A stretch of 64,000 nt of DNA from Pseudomonadota bacterium (GCA_023391335.1 JAEWBG010000051.1:1-64000), one strand, 5' to 3'. Shown: positions 38,325-47,915, counted from the first letter of the stretch. Notes: generated from the sequence alone by a model not told the origin. Program-made: numbers and translations.

Positions 38325-39469
38325 TTCAATTCCAGCGAGAGATCCATGTTGCGACGAAACGGCACATGCTCTTTGACCTGTTCGGCGTACTGGTCAATCG
38401 CGTCTCGCTCGCGCTGCAGATACTCAGCGATGGCGCGACGGAAGCGCGGATCCGCTATCCAATGAGCCGACCAAGTCGTCGTCGGCTCGAATCCACGCGG
38501 CACTTTGTGCTCTCCCTGGGTCCCGGGCTCGAAGCGTTGCAGTCCTTCGGCGATGCAGTATTCGATGCCCTGGTAGTAGCACGTCTCGAAATGCAGGCTA
38601 TGGAAATCCGCAGCGGCGCCCCAGTAACGTCCGTACAGCGTGTCCTGGCTACGAAAGAAGATCGCCGCGGCGATCGGCGTGCCTTCGACTTCGGCGATTT
38701 TCACCATGATGGTGCGAGGTAAAGCCGCGGCTACATCGCGGAAGAACCCGACATTCAAGTAGTGCTCGTTGCCGTGCGCCGCAAACGTTGCGGCCGAGAA
38801 ACCGAACACGACGTTCCAAAGCTTGGCATTCATTTCTTCGCCGTAGACGGTACGGAACTCGATTCCTTGTTCTCTGATGCGACGTCGTTCCCGCAGCGCC
38901 TTCTTGCGCTTGTCGGCGCGGAACGTGGCGAGGAAATCATCGAAGCTCGCGTAGCCGCGATTGGACCAGTGGAATTGGCAATCCTTACGCCAGAGAAAAT
39001 CCCGCTCATTCAGTGCGTCACGATCCGATTCATTCAAGAACAGCAGGTGAGCGGACGAAACATGGCTCTGTTTTGCAAATTGGATGAGCTCGGCGATGAC
39101 TTGCGCGCGCCGTTCGTTACTTTTGCCCACCAATAGATGCGGCCCGGTTGCTGGAGTAAACGGCACCATGCTCACTAGCTTGGGGTAGTACTCGATGCCC
39201 GCTTGCGCGTAGGCCCGTGCCCAACTCCAGTCGAAGACAAATTCACCCCAGGAATGAACTTTCAGATAGAGCGGCAGCGCGCCAACCAGCTCGCCGCCGT
39301 CTTCGATGACGAGATGCGCCGGCTCCCAGCCAGTATCGCCACCGACGCAGCCGTGAGTCTCGAGCGCGTTCAAGAACTCATGTCTAACAAACGGCCAGCC
39401 ATCCGGGACCAGCGCGTTCCATGAAGCGCGCGGAACGTCAGCAATCGAGCGGATGAACCGCGCGGTCAT
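38321..39469 (-). CDS. FemAB/GNAT-like acyltransferase (COG3146, DUF482)
   Basis: A 382-residue protein of the COG3146 family, with a double GNAT-like fold related to Fem peptidyltransferases. Family segments include ARAYAQAGIEYYPKLVSMVPFTPATG (shown in part: EYYPKLVSMVPFTP near 94-107) and HFETCYYQGIEYCI (near 295). Members are often encoded next to aat, as here with a 4-base overlap. The substrate is unknown. No signal peptide is seen, so it is cytosolic. Confidence 0.85.
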   Translation of the reverse strand: MTARFIRSIADVPRASWNALVPDGWPFVRHEFLNALETHGCVGGDTGWEPAHLVIEDGGELVGALPLYLKVHSWGEFVFDWSWARAYAQAGIEYYPKLVSMVPFTPATGPHLLVGKSNERRAQVIAELIQFAKQSHVSSAHLLFLNESDRDALNERDFLWRKDCQFHWSNRGYASFDDFLATFRADKRKKALRERRRIREQGIEFRTVYGEEMNAKLWNVVFGFSAATFAAHGNEHYLNVGFFRDVAAALPRTIMVKIAEVEGTPIAAAIFFRSQDTLYGRYWGAAADFHSLHFETCYYQGIEYCIAEGLQRFEPGTQGEHKVPRGFEPTTTWSAHWIADPRFRRAIAEYLQRERDAIDQYAEQVKEHVPFRRNMDLSLELK

Positions 39470-39502
39470 TTCCTTCGCGTTCGCTGAGCCGGAGTGACGA
39501 AC

Positions 39503-40471
39503 CTATCGCTTCTGTTCGGCATCGATTTGATCGAGATACTTGTCGGCATCCAATGCAGCCATACAGCCGGTTCCGGCAGACGTGATAGCCTGTCGATAGA
39601 CGTGGTCCGCCACATCGCCAGCCGCAAACACGCCCGGCACGCTCGTCTGCGTCGCGTTGCCGTTCAAGCCGGATTTCACGACGAGATAGCCGTTGTTCAT
39701 TTCAAGCTGGCCTTCGAAGAGTTGCGTGTTGGGCGCATGGCCCACCGCGATGAACACGCCTGCGACATCGATATCTTGTTTCGTGCCGCCGGCTACGGGC
39801 GCGACACGCAGACCCGTCACGCCGCTATCGTCTCCAAGCACTTCATCGACGTTGTGGTTCCACACTAATCGCACCTTGCCCTCTTTCTCGCGTTCGAAGA
39901 GGTGCTGCTGCAGGATTTTTTCGGCTCGCAATGTGTCGCGGCGATGCACGAGCGTGACGTGCGAGGCAATGTTCGTCAGATACAACGCTTCCTCCACGGC
40001 CGTGTTGCCACCGCCGACGACCGCCACGTTTTGGTTCTTGAAGAAGAAGCCATCGCAGGTGGCGCAGGCCGAGACGCCGCGCCCGCGGAATTCTTGCTCC
40101 GACGGCAGGCCCAGGTACTTCGCTGTGGCGCCCGTCGCGATGATCAGTGCGTCGCACGTGTAGATGCCGCGATCGCCTTCGAGCCTGAAAGGACGTTGCG
40201 ATAAATCGACCGCGTTGATGTGGTCGTTCACGATCTCGGTATTGAAGCGTTCCGCGTGCTTGCGCATGCGCTCCATCAATCCGGGGCCGGTCAAGCCATG
40301 GGGATCGCCCGGCCAATTGTCGACTTCGGTGGTCGTCATGAGCTGTCCACCTTCCTCGAGCCCCGTGATCAGCAGCGGACTGCGATTGGCTCGCGCGGCG
40401 TACACGGCTGCGGCGTAGCCGGCGGGTCCGGATCCTAAGATGACGAGGCGAGAGTGACGCGTATTGCTCAT
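39503..40471 (-). CDS. trxB: Thioredoxin reductase
   Basis: A 322-residue low-Mr flavoprotein that reduces thioredoxin with NADPH. The FAD-binding motif GSGPAGYAAAVYAARA is at 13-28, the redox-active CATC lies near 139 and the NADPH-binding GGGNTAVEEAL near 158. It is divergent from ftsK, a common arrangement, and could recycle thioredoxin for the Bcp peroxiredoxin. Confidence 0.97.
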   Translation of the reverse strand: MSNTRHSRLVILGSGPAGYAAAVYAARANRSPLLITGLEEGGQLMTTTEVDNWPGDPHGLTGPGLMERMRKHAERFNTEIVNDHINAVDLSQRPFRLEGDRGIYTCDALIIATGATAKYLGLPSEQEFRGRGVSACATCDGFFFKNQNVAVVGGGNTAVEEALYLTNIASHVTLVHRRDTLRAEKILQQHLFEREKEGKVRLVWNHNVDEVLGDDSGVTGLRVAPVAGGTKQDIDVAGVFIAVGHAPNTQLFEGQLEMNNGYLVVKSGLNGNATQTSVPGVFAAGDVADHVYRQAITSAGTGCMAALDADKYLDQIDAEQKR

Positions 40472-40771
40472 GTATGATTCCTATCGATTCGAAACGTATT
40501 TCCAGCGGTTAAGTAAGTAGCCGCCATCTCCTCCGGCGGCGCGGGGCGTCGTCCTTCATGAGAGGGCGCAATGGTATGTGCACCTTAATGTGCTCGCCAA
40601 ATAGATGACTTCAATGCCGCCGAGTGGCGCCTTGCGGCACGAGTGTCTTTCCTGGAATTTAAGTTCAGATGCAACTTCGGGGACGGACTGAGTGTCCTTT
40701 TCGATATCATGCGTTTAGCGTGCTTTCCTGACAGTTAGTCGCATCGCTGACCACACTTCGAGGCAGACCAC
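40472..40771. other. Divergent trxB/ftsK spacer
   Basis: Three hundred bases between divergent genes. A hairpin GCCGCC/GGCGGC is at 40,520-40,540 and a GTGCAC...GTGC dyad near 40,579. No clear promoter boxes or small genes were found by eye. Confidence 0.4.
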
Positions 40772-43087
40772 TTGGCATCAACAGCAGAAGCTCGGACGGG
40801 CATGCGACTGGGTTCGACGGTCGTACGCTCATTGCGCGAAGGCGCGCTTTGGGTGTTCGGCGCGCTCGCACTCATCGTGCTTGCTGCCCTGATCAGCTAT
40901 GACCGGAACGATCCATCGTTTGCGACGACAGGTGAACCCGGCCCCGTTTCCAATTTGATCGGTCCGCTCGGCGCGCACTTGTCCGGGCTGCTCGTATTGT
41001 TATTCGGCGCGCCATCATTTCTGTTTCCAATCATGATCGGCCTGGCGGGCTGGGTTCTCTACCAGCAACGCGACAAGACCGAAGGCCAGTCGCGCGCGAC
41101 GCTCGTGTTCCGCGGTATCGGCTTTTTCCTGACACTAGTGACGAGCTGCGGGCTCGCAAGTTTGCACTTCACCGCGAAGACGTATCCGAGCTCGGCCGGC
41201 GGTGTGCTGGGCTCATTCGTCGGCCACGGGCTGCAATCTGGCTTGAGCTTCCTCGGCGCCACCTTGTTGCTGCTGGCCCTGTGGCTTGCCGGCGTGTCGC
41301 TCTTTGCGGGCGTGTCTTGGATCGAGCTGATGGATCGCACCGGCAGGTGGACCCTCAGGGTGCTCGACTGGATCACCGCTCGGGTGAATACCGCACGCGA
41401 AATCAAAGCGGGCAAGGAAGTCAAAGAAGCGCGCCAAGAAGTCATCCGCGAAGAGCAGAAGCGCGTCGCGAAGCGTCCGCCGCCGAAGATCGAGCCCATC
41501 ACGCCAAAGGTGGAAAAGAGCGAACGCGTCGAAAAAGAACGTCAGGTCACACTATTCGAAAAGCCAGCTGCGCAAGGATTGCCGCCGCTTTCGTTGCTCG
41601 ATGATCCGCCGAAACAGCAATTCGGCTATTCATCTGAAGCGCTCGAAGCCATGTCGCGCTTGGTTGAGCTGAAACTGCGTGACTTCGGCGTCGAAGCGGA
41701 AGTGGTCGAGGTTCACCCCGGGCCGATCATCACGCGCTTCGAGTTGCGTCCTGCACCGGGCGTGAAGGTGAGCCAGATCAGCAATCTCGCGAAAGATTTG
41801 GCACGAGCGCTGTCCGCGATCAGCGTTCGCATCGTCGAAGTCATTCCGGGCAAGTCGACCGTCGGCTTGGAAATCCCGAACGAGAAACGTGAGCTCGTGA
41901 CGCTCGGCGAGATCATCAAATCCAAGACTTACGATGAGATGTCCTCGCCGCTGGCATTGGTGCTAGGCAAAGACATCAGCGGTGCGCCGGTCGTCGCCGA
42001 TCTTGCGCGCATGCCGCACTTGTTGGTGGGTGGTACGACCGGCTCCGGTAAATCCACAGCCGTGAACGCGATGGTCCTTTCGCTGCTCTACAAGGCGACG
42101 GCCGAGCAAGTGCGCCTGATCATGATCGATCCGAAGATGCTGGAGCTTTCCGTCTATGAAGGCATTCCGCATTTGTTGGCGCCCGTCGTTACCGACATGA
42201 AAGAAGCGGCGAATGCGCTGCGCTGGTGTGTCGCCGAGATGGAGCGACGCTATCAATTGATGGCAGCTATGGGCGTGCGAAATCTCGCGGGCTTCAATCG
42301 CAAGATTAAGGAAGCGCAGGAGGCCGGTCAGCCGATTCGCGATCCATTGCTCATGAAGCATCTGGGTCCGGAAGGGGATTTGAATCAAATCCCATTCCTC
42401 GAGCCGATGCCGTTCATCGTCGTGATCGTCGACGAGCTCGCCGACATGATGATGATCGTCGGCAAAAAAGTCGAAGAGCTGATCGCGCGCTTAGCGCAGA
42501 AGGCACGTGCGTCCGGCATTCACTTGATTCTTGCCACGCAGCGCCCATCGGTGGACGTGATCACGGGCTTGATCAAAGCCAACATTCCCACCCGTATCGC
42601 GTTCCAAGTATCCGCGAAAGTGGACTCGCGCACGATTCTCGATCAGATGGGTGCGGAACAATTGCTCGGGCACGGCGATATGTTGTTCTTGCAGCCGGGC
42701 ACCTCCGTGCCGAATCGGGTGCACGGCGCATTCGTTTCAGATCAAGAAGTGCATCGGGTGGTGGGTGGTCTCAAAGGATCCGGTCCGCCGGCGTACGTGG
42801 ATGAAATCCTGCAAGGTCCAAGCACGCCGTTGCCTGGCATTTCAGGCGAAGAAGGTGGCGCTGACGGCGAAGGCGGCGATGGCGAACAAGATCCGCTCTA
42901 CGATCAAGCCGTGCAGATCGTCGTCCAAAGCCGCAAAGCATCGATCTCCGGTGTGCAACGCCGCTTGAAGATCGGTTACAACCGCGCAGCTCGCATGATC
43001 GAAACGATGGAAGCGGCTGGACTCGTCGGTCCGCTGCAGTCGAATGGTTCGCGCGAGGTGTTGGCACCGCCCCCGCCGGAAGAATAA
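40772..43087 (+). CDS. ftsK: DNA translocase FtsK
   Basis: A 771-residue DNA pump at the division septum that resolves chromosome dimers with XerCD. Four membrane helices fall in the first 190 residues, followed by a short charged linker (about 200-290) and the alpha/beta motor with Walker A GGTTGSGKST (near 419) and Walker B FIVVIVDELADM. A C-terminal gamma winged-helix follows (SISGVQRRLKIGYNRAARMI) and reads KOPS sites. The start is given as TTG 40,772 with GAGG 8 bases upstream; ATG 40,802 is an alternative. The lolA gene follows after 4 bases. Confidence 0.95.
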   Translation: MASTAEARTGMRLGSTVVRSLREGALWVFGALALIVLAALISYDRNDPSFATTGEPGPVSNLIGPLGAHLSGLLVLLFGAPSFLFPIMIGLAGWVLYQQRDKTEGQSRATLVFRGIGFFLTLVTSCGLASLHFTAKTYPSSAGGVLGSFVGHGLQSGLSFLGATLLLLALWLAGVSLFAGVSWIELMDRTGRWTLRVLDWITARVNTAREIKAGKEVKEARQEVIREEQKRVAKRPPPKIEPITPKVEKSERVEKERQVTLFEKPAAQGLPPLSLLDDPPKQQFGYSSEALEAMSRLVELKLRDFGVEAEVVEVHPGPIITRFELRPAPGVKVSQISNLAKDLARALSAISVRIVEVIPGKSTVGLEIPNEKRELVTLGEIIKSKTYDEMSSPLALVLGKDISGAPVVADLARMPHLLVGGTTGSGKSTAVNAMVLSLLYKATAEQVRLIMIDPKMLELSVYEGIPHLLAPVVTDMKEAANALRWCVAEMERRYQLMAAMGVRNLAGFNRKIKEAQEAGQPIRDPLLMKHLGPEGDLNQIPFLEPMPFIVVIVDELADMMMIVGKKVEELIARLAQKARASGIHLILATQRPSVDVITGLIKANIPTRIAFQVSAKVDSRTILDQMGAEQLLGHGDMLFLQPGTSVPNRVHGAFVSDQEVHRVVGGLKGSGPPAYVDEILQGPSTPLPGISGEEGGADGEGGDGEQDPLYDQAVQIVVQSRKASISGVQRRLKIGYNRAARMIETMEAAGLVGPLQSNGSREVLAPPPPEE

Positions 43088-43091
43088 ATCG

Positions 43092-43757
43092 ATGTTGAAA
43101 TCTTCGCTGCGTCTCGCTCAGGCGGCTTTGCTCGCGCTAGCCCTCGTCAGTGCGCATGTTTTTGCCGCCGATAATCTGGCTGCGGGGCGCGCACGCGTGG
43201 AAGCGTTCTTGAGCAACCTCCAAGGCTTGCAGGCGCAGTTCCATCAAGTTCTCACCGATCGCACCGGACAAGTGGTCGAAGAGGCGAGCGGCACGTTGGC
43301 TGTGCGGCGGCCGAATCGATTTCGTTGGGACTATCGTGAGCCGAACGAACAAGTGATCGTCGCAGACGGGACGCGCATTTGGTTGTACGACAGCGATTTG
43401 GAACAAGTCACTGTCCGCCGTTTGGATGACACGTTGTCCGCAACTCCCGCGATGCTTTTGAGCGGCGAAGGCAAGCTCGAAGACAACTTCATCGTGCGCG
43501 AGGTCACCAAGGAGAACGGCATCGACTGGATTCGTATGGAGCCCAAGCGTTCAGACACCGATTTCAAATGGGTGCGGCTCGGATTCGAAGGTCAGAACCT
43601 GCGCGCGATGCAGCTTGCAGACAAGCTCGGTCAAACGACGAGCCTTGAGTTCACGCAGATCGAACGCAATCCGCCGCTCGATCCTTCGCGCTTCACATTC
43701 ACCGTTCCGCCCGGCGCCGATGTGATTGGCGATGCGTCCGGCGCGTCGAAACAGTAG
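43092..43757 (+). CDS. lolA: Outer-membrane lipoprotein carrier protein LolA
   Basis: LolA ferries lipoproteins across the periplasm. The 221-residue precursor has a signal peptide (LAQAALLALALVSAHVFA) and a mature domain with the typical QAQFHQVL and RPNRFRWDYREPNEQVIVAD region. ATG 43,092 is chosen at the signal peptide. It is immediately downstream of ftsK and upstream of a VanZ-like gene, then rarA: the classical ftsK-lolA-rarA-serS cluster. Confidence 0.95.
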   Translation: MLKSSLRLAQAALLALALVSAHVFAADNLAAGRARVEAFLSNLQGLQAQFHQVLTDRTGQVVEEASGTLAVRRPNRFRWDYREPNEQVIVADGTRIWLYDSDLEQVTVRRLDDTLSATPAMLLSGEGKLEDNFIVREVTKENGIDWIRMEPKRSDTDFKWVRLGFEGQNLRAMQLADKLGQTTSLEFTQIERNPPLDPSRFTFTVPPGADVIGDASGASKQ

Positions 43758-43760
43758 CAA

Positions 43761-44153
43761 ATGGCCACCGTTCAATTGAAATATCCGAAATTCTGGGTCG
43801 CGATGGGCTGGTTGGCTGTCGCATTCACGATCTTCATTTGTTTGCTGCCCGGCAAGGATCTGCCCGCTACGGGCATGAGCGACAAGGTCGAACACCTCAC
43901 CGCGTACACGCTCTTGTCCTTGTGGTTTGCGGGCGTCTATCCGCGGACGCGCTATTGGGTGATTGCACTTGGCTTGTTGGTGTTGGGCATATTCATTGAA
44001 TTCGGCCAGTACGTGATGCATGCGGGCCGCCAAGCCGACGTGCGCGACGTGCTCGCGAACTCAACCGGCATCATTGTGGGACTCACCTTGGCGTGGCTAG
44101 GGCTGGGCCAATGGACCCAGCGCATCGAATCGCTCGTGGTGCGCAAGGCGTGA
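43761..44153 (+). CDS. VanZ-like membrane protein
   Basis: A 130-residue protein with about four membrane helices. It matches the VanZ-like pattern with SDKVEHLTAYTLLSLWF (near 47-63) and EFGQYVMHAGRQADVRDVLANSTG. Function is unknown for such short members. It is inserted between lolA and rarA, 3 bases after lolA, and its stop overlaps the rarA start (GTGA). Confidence 0.82.
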   Translation: MATVQLKYPKFWVAMGWLAVAFTIFICLLPGKDLPATGMSDKVEHLTAYTLLSLWFAGVYPRTRYWVIALGLLVLGIFIEFGQYVMHAGRQADVRDVLANSTGIIVGLTLAWLGLGQWTQRIESLVVRKA

Positions 44154-45445
44154 ACACGCGTGAGGACGAGAGCGTGCGACCGCTTGCGGATCGCATGCGT
44201 CCTACTTCCATCGACGACTACATCGGACAGTCGCATTTGTTCGGCCCCGGCAAGCCGCTGCGCCGGATGCTCGAAGGCGGCCACCTGCATTCGATGATTC
44301 TGTGGGGTCCGCCAGGCACGGGCAAAACCACGCTCGCACGGCTAGTCGCGCAGAAATGCGATGCACAATTCATTGCGCTGTCTGCCGTCATGGCCGGCGT
44401 CAAAGACATTCGTGCGGCTGCCGAACAAGCGCGAGAAGCGCGCGAGCAGTCGGGTAAGCGGACGGTCTTGTTCCTCGATGAAGTGCATCGCTTCAACAAG
44501 GCTCAGCAGGACGCCTTCTTGCCTTGGGTCGAAGACGGCACGCTAGTCTTCATCGGAGCGACCACCGAGAACCCTTCGTTCGAACTCAACAACGCATTGC
44601 TGTCGCGAGCGCGCGTATACGTGCTCAGAGCGTTGACAGCTGAAGATCTGCGCAAAGTCCTGGATCGTGCGCTGTCCAAACAAACCGAAGCCATCGAAGC
44701 CGACGACGCAGCGCTGAATGCTATAGCCCAAGCAGCCGATGGCGACGCACGGCGAGCGCTCAACATGCTGGAGCTCGCGATCGATCTCGCAGGTGGGAAT
44801 CAACCGCCGCGTATCGATGAGAGCATCGTCAAGGAAGTCGCGAGCGGCGGATTGCGGCGCTTCGACAAGCAAGGCGAAGCGTTCTACGACCAAATCTCGG
44901 CGTTGCACAAATCGGTACGCGGCAGCGATCCGGATGCAGCTCTGTACTGGCTAGCGCGCATGCTCGATGGCGGTTGCGATCCGCGCTACATCGCACGACG
45001 CGTGCTACGCATGTCTTTCGAAGATATCGGACTCGCGGATCCTCGCGGTCAGACCTTGGCCCTCGAAGCCTGCGAAATCTACGAACGTCTCGGGTCTCCC
45101 GAAGGCGAGCTTGCCATCGCAGAAGCGGTCGTGTTTCTCGCTTGTGCGGCGAAGAGCAACGCCGTGTATGTCGCGTTCGGCGAAGCAATGGAAGATGCGA
45201 GGAATCTCGGCTCGCTCGAAGTCCCCCTGCACATTCGTAATGCGCCCACGCGATTGATGAAAGAGCTGGGATACGGCAAGGGCTATCGCTACGCTCACAA
45301 CGAGCCCGATGCCTATGCCGCTGGAGAAAACTACTTCCCCGATGGCATGCCGCAGAAGCAGTACTACCGGCCTGTCCCGCGAGGGCTAGAGATCAAGATT
45401 GCCGAGGCGCTGGAGAAGAGGAAAAAGCGGACGCCGCCGGCGTGA
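44150..45445 (+). CDS. rarA: Replication-associated recombination protein A
   Basis: A 431-residue AAA+ ATPase (MgsA/RarA) acting at stalled replication forks. Walker A GPPGTGKTT lies near 51, Walker B LFLDEVHRFNK near 106, and the C-terminal tetramerisation region runs to KKRKTPPA-like basic residues. The start is taken as GTG 44,150 overlapping the upstream stop; an open frame from 44,093 would overlap it by 60 bases and add unrelated residues. The serS gene follows after a repeat-bearing spacer. Confidence 0.95.
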   Translation: MNTREDESVRPLADRMRPTSIDDYIGQSHLFGPGKPLRRMLEGGHLHSMILWGPPGTGKTTLARLVAQKCDAQFIALSAVMAGVKDIRAAAEQAREAREQSGKRTVLFLDEVHRFNKAQQDAFLPWVEDGTLVFIGATTENPSFELNNALLSRARVYVLRALTAEDLRKVLDRALSKQTEAIEADDAALNAIAQAADGDARRALNMLELAIDLAGGNQPPRIDESIVKEVASGGLRRFDKQGEAFYDQISALHKSVRGSDPDAALYWLARMLDGGCDPRYIARRVLRMSFEDIGLADPRGQTLALEACEIYERLGSPEGELAIAEAVVFLACAAKSNAVYVAFGEAMEDARNLGSLEVPLHIRNAPTRLMKELGYGKGYRYAHNEPDAYAAGENYFPDGMPQKQYYRPVPRGLEIKIAEALEKRKKRTPPA

Positions 45446-45667
45446 TTTCGGGGTTCGTGGTTCGGGGATCGGACTCCCTCCCCCTCGATGGGCCTCGATG
45501 TGGGAGGGTTGGGGAGAGGGTGTCAAAACCAAGCTATGTGGCGAATCCTCCTCACTAATTGTCCAGCATCATCATTGTCGGCACTTGGCTAGCCACTTTT
45601 CGCTAGTCACCTGTCACTATTAGCATTCACCATTCACCAGTCACTAGTCACCAGTCACTATCTCTCC
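45446..45667. repeat. Repeat-rich spacer between rarA and serS
   Basis: Two kinds of repeat are visible. At 45,473-45,521 a GC-rich imperfect palindrome (CTCCCTCCCCCTCGATGG... / ...GGGAGGGTTGGGGAGAGGG) resembles a widely dispersed proteobacterial intergenic repeat. At 45,600-45,661 words of the type CACTAGTCACCAGTCACT repeat about five times and end a few bases before serS. No gene is seen. Confidence 0.65.
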
Positions 45668-46945
45668 ATGCTCGATCCGAAACTCCTTCGTTCCGATCCT
45701 GATGCCGTCGCTGCAAATCTGCTACGTCGCGGCTTCGTTCTCGATGTTGCACGCTTGAACGCGCTCGAAGAGTCGCGCAAGAAATGGCAGGTCCGCGCCG
45801 ACGAATTGCGTAACGAACGCAATACACACGCAAAGACAGTCGGAAAGGCCAAGGCGCAGGGACAAGACATTGCGCCGCTGCTGCAGCAAGTCGAGAACTT
45901 GGGCAAGGAATTGGCTGAGGCTGAGGCGGAGTTGGGCAAAGTACAGGCTGACCTTGACGGCATCCTGCTCGGACTCCCGAATCTGCTCCATGACAGCGTT
46001 CCGAACGGTCGCGATGAATCGGCAAACGTGGAGGTTCGCAAGTGGGGCGAGCCGCGCAAATTCGATTTCAAGCCGCGCGATCACGTTGAACTGGGCGAAA
46101 AGCTGGGACAGATCGATTTTGCGGCGGCGGGAAAGATCGCCGCGGCACGCTTTTCCGTTCTCAGCGGCCCAATTGCAAGACTGCATCGCGCACTGATTCA
46201 ATTCATGTTGGATCTGCACACACGAGATCACGGCTATCGAGAGGTCTACGCTCCCTATCTTGTGAATGCGCAGGCTTTGACGGGGACCGGTCAGCTCCCA
46301 AAATTCGAAGCGGATCTGTTCGCGGTGAAAGGCGAGAGCAATCTCTATCTGATTCCTACGGCTGAAGTGCCGGTCACGAATCTCGTTCGCGAGACGATCG
46401 TCGAAGCTGACCAGTTGCCGATGCGACTCGTTGCGCATACGCCGTGCTTCCGTTCAGAAGCAGGCTCTTACGGCAAAGATACTCGCGGCATGATCCGTCA
46501 GCACCAGTTCGAAAAGGTCGAACTGGTGCACTTGTCCAAGCCCCAGGATTCGCAAGCCGAACATGAGTTGCTCACCAAGAATGCGGAAGAAGTGCTCAAG
46601 AGGTTGGAGCTGCCGTATCGGGTCGTTGCGCTCAGCAGCGGTGATATTGGATTCGGCTCGTCGAAGACTTACGACCTGGAAGTCTGGTTGCCAGGGCAGA
46701 ACGCATATCGCGAAATCTCTTCTTGCTCCAACTACGAAGCCTTCCAAGCTCGTCGCATGCAAGCACGCTGGCGCAATCCTGAGACGGGCAAGCCAGAGCC
46801 GCTGCACACGCTGAATGGATCTGGTGTTGCTGCTGGGCGTGCGCTCGTTGCTGTGATGGAGAACTATCAGCAGCCGGATGGCAGCATTTCGATTCCGAAG
46901 GTGCTGCTGCCGTATATGGGTGGGCTGACGGAGATTAAGGCATAA
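45668..46945 (+). CDS. serS: Seryl-tRNA synthetase
   Basis: A 425-residue class II synthetase that charges tRNA-Ser. The N-terminal coiled-coil arm (about 30-100) contacts the long variable arm. Motif 2 reads TPCFRSEAGSYGKDTRGMIRQHQF in part (FRSEAGSYGKDTRGM near 260), and motif 3 reads GVAAGRALVAVMEN. It is 1.2 kb upstream of the tRNA-Ser gene. Spacer word-repeats precede the ATG, so no clear ribosome-binding site is visible. Confidence 0.97.
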   Translation: MLDPKLLRSDPDAVAANLLRRGFVLDVARLNALEESRKKWQVRADELRNERNTHAKTVGKAKAQGQDIAPLLQQVENLGKELAEAEAELGKVQADLDGILLGLPNLLHDSVPNGRDESANVEVRKWGEPRKFDFKPRDHVELGEKLGQIDFAAAGKIAAARFSVLSGPIARLHRALIQFMLDLHTRDHGYREVYAPYLVNAQALTGTGQLPKFEADLFAVKGESNLYLIPTAEVPVTNLVRETIVEADQLPMRLVAHTPCFRSEAGSYGKDTRGMIRQHQFEKVELVHLSKPQDSQAEHELLTKNAEEVLKRLELPYRVVALSSGDIGFGSSKTYDLEVWLPGQNAYREISSCSNYEAFQARRMQARWRNPETGKPEPLHTLNGSGVAAGRALVAVMENYQQPDGSISIPKVLLPYMGGLTEIKA

Positions 46946-46962
46946 GAGAAGAAGCCGGATTT

Positions 46963-47039
46963 CACACGGAGGACACGGAGAGCACGGGGTTAAGAAGGAG
47001 GGAAGGAATTTCTCCACGGAGAACGCGGAGGGCACGGAG
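46963..47039. repeat. CACGGAG word-repeat tract
   Basis: Repeated words of the type CACACGGAGGACACGGAGAG and CCACGGAGAACGCGGAGG run right up to the ATG of the DUF1801 gene. They share the core word with the recR/rsgA spacer 39 kb away. Confidence 0.65.
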
Positions 47040-47555
47040 ATGAAAAAATCCAAAAGTACTCCAGCAAAGCAAGACGGCAGAAAGAAGTCTGCCGCCGCAA
47101 CCCCGCCACGCGGAAAGGTCATGAAACCGATCGCGTCGGCGCAAGCTAAAAAGCCGCGGATCCTTTCTGGAGGGAATCCCCAAATCGCCAAGGCAGACGG
47201 CGATGCGCCGGTGCAGGCATATATCGATGCGCTATCGGGTTGGAAGCGCGATGCTGTGCGCCGCGTCGATGCGCTTGTGACGAAGTGCGTTCCGCGAGTT
47301 CGCAAAGCGGTGAAATGAAATTCGCCGATGTATGGGATGACAGGGAAAGGTTGGTTCCTTGCGATTCATACGTTCACTAAGTACATCAAAGTCGCCTTCT
47401 TCAATGGCGCTTCACTGAATCCGCTTCCGCCCGTCGATTCCACGAGCAAGAACACGCGCTACGTGCATATTGAAGAGGATGGAGCACTTGACGAACCGCA
47501 CTTCAAAGCCTGGGTGAAGCAGGCGAGCAAGTTGCAAGGGTGGGGGAAGAATTGA
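47040..47555 (+). pseudogene. DUF1801 family gene with in-frame TGA
   Basis: The frame from 47,040 encodes a lysine-rich N-terminus and the DUF1801 start (VQAYIDALSGWKRDAVRRVD). It reaches TGA at 47,316-47,318, then continues in the same frame with NSPMYGMTGKGWFLAIH and a complete C-terminus to 47,555. In relatives this position is tryptophan (KAVKWNSP), so a single TGG-to-TGA change explains the break. It could be a nonsense mutation, a sequencing error or, less likely, readthrough. The intact product would be about 171 residues of unknown function. Confidence 0.8.
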
Positions 47556-47654
47556 GGGACGACGGCTCGCGGTGCGAGCGAGAAGGACTAGCGACGCGTT
47601 GCGTCGGGTACGACTCGTCGAGTCAGTGAACATGCGGACAAAATAGAACTCTCC

Positions 47655-47681
47655 CTGTCGTCCTCGCGAAGGCGGGGACCC
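47655..47681. repeat. Dispersed GTCCTCGCGAAGGCGGGGAC-type palindrome
   Basis: CTGTCGTCCTCGCGAAGGCG followed by GGGACC is a short imperfect palindrome of a type commonly scattered in proteobacterial intergenic DNA. It is enclosed by an outer inverted repeat GACAAAA (47,638) and TTTTGTC (47,697). Confidence 0.5.
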
Positions 47682-47696
47682 ATCTGAATCTTGCTG

Positions 47697-47800
47697 TTTT
47701 GTCGAACTCACTCACCTCGTGAGTTCCATCGCACCCAGTGCAGATACAAAAAGACCCTCGCGAGGAGGGTCTTTTTGTATCTGGCGGAAGGGGTGAGATA
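47697..47800 (-). pseudogene. Decayed tRNA-Ser 3' unit 1
   Basis: This is a direct repeat of unit 2 with a 175-177 bp offset. It contains a hairpin GAACTCAC/GTGAGTTC (47,704-47,726), a long palindrome (47,742-47,782) and a residual tRNA 3' end TGGCGGAAGGGGTGAGAT (47,782-47,799). The T-arm is lost. Confidence 0.6.
47742..47782. terminator. Long palindrome, terminator-like (unit 1)
   Basis: An 18-bp perfect stem (AGATACAAAAAGACCCTC paired with its complement) around a 5-base loop contains A- and T-runs that could end transcription on either strand. It lies immediately 3' of a tRNA-Ser remnant. Confidence 0.7.
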
Positions 47801-47852
47801 TGCGCCTTTGCCATCCCTGGCCGGCGCGCGGTTGCGCCAGCTGAGCGCTGTC

Positions 47853-47902
47853 CAAACTCCGTGTCAGAACGGATTTTGTCGAACTCACTTATTCGTGAGT
47901 TC
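47853..47902 (-). repeat. Hairpin pair of unit 2 spacer
   Basis: Hairpin CAAACTCCGT/ACGGATTTTG (47,853-47,878, one mismatch) is followed by TCGA and hairpin GAACTCAC/GTGAGTTC (47,881-47,902). The order TTTTGTCGA after a stem matches copy A of the multi-hairpin repeat at 200-226. Confidence 0.5.
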
Positions 47903-47915
47903 TCAATCTCACCTC

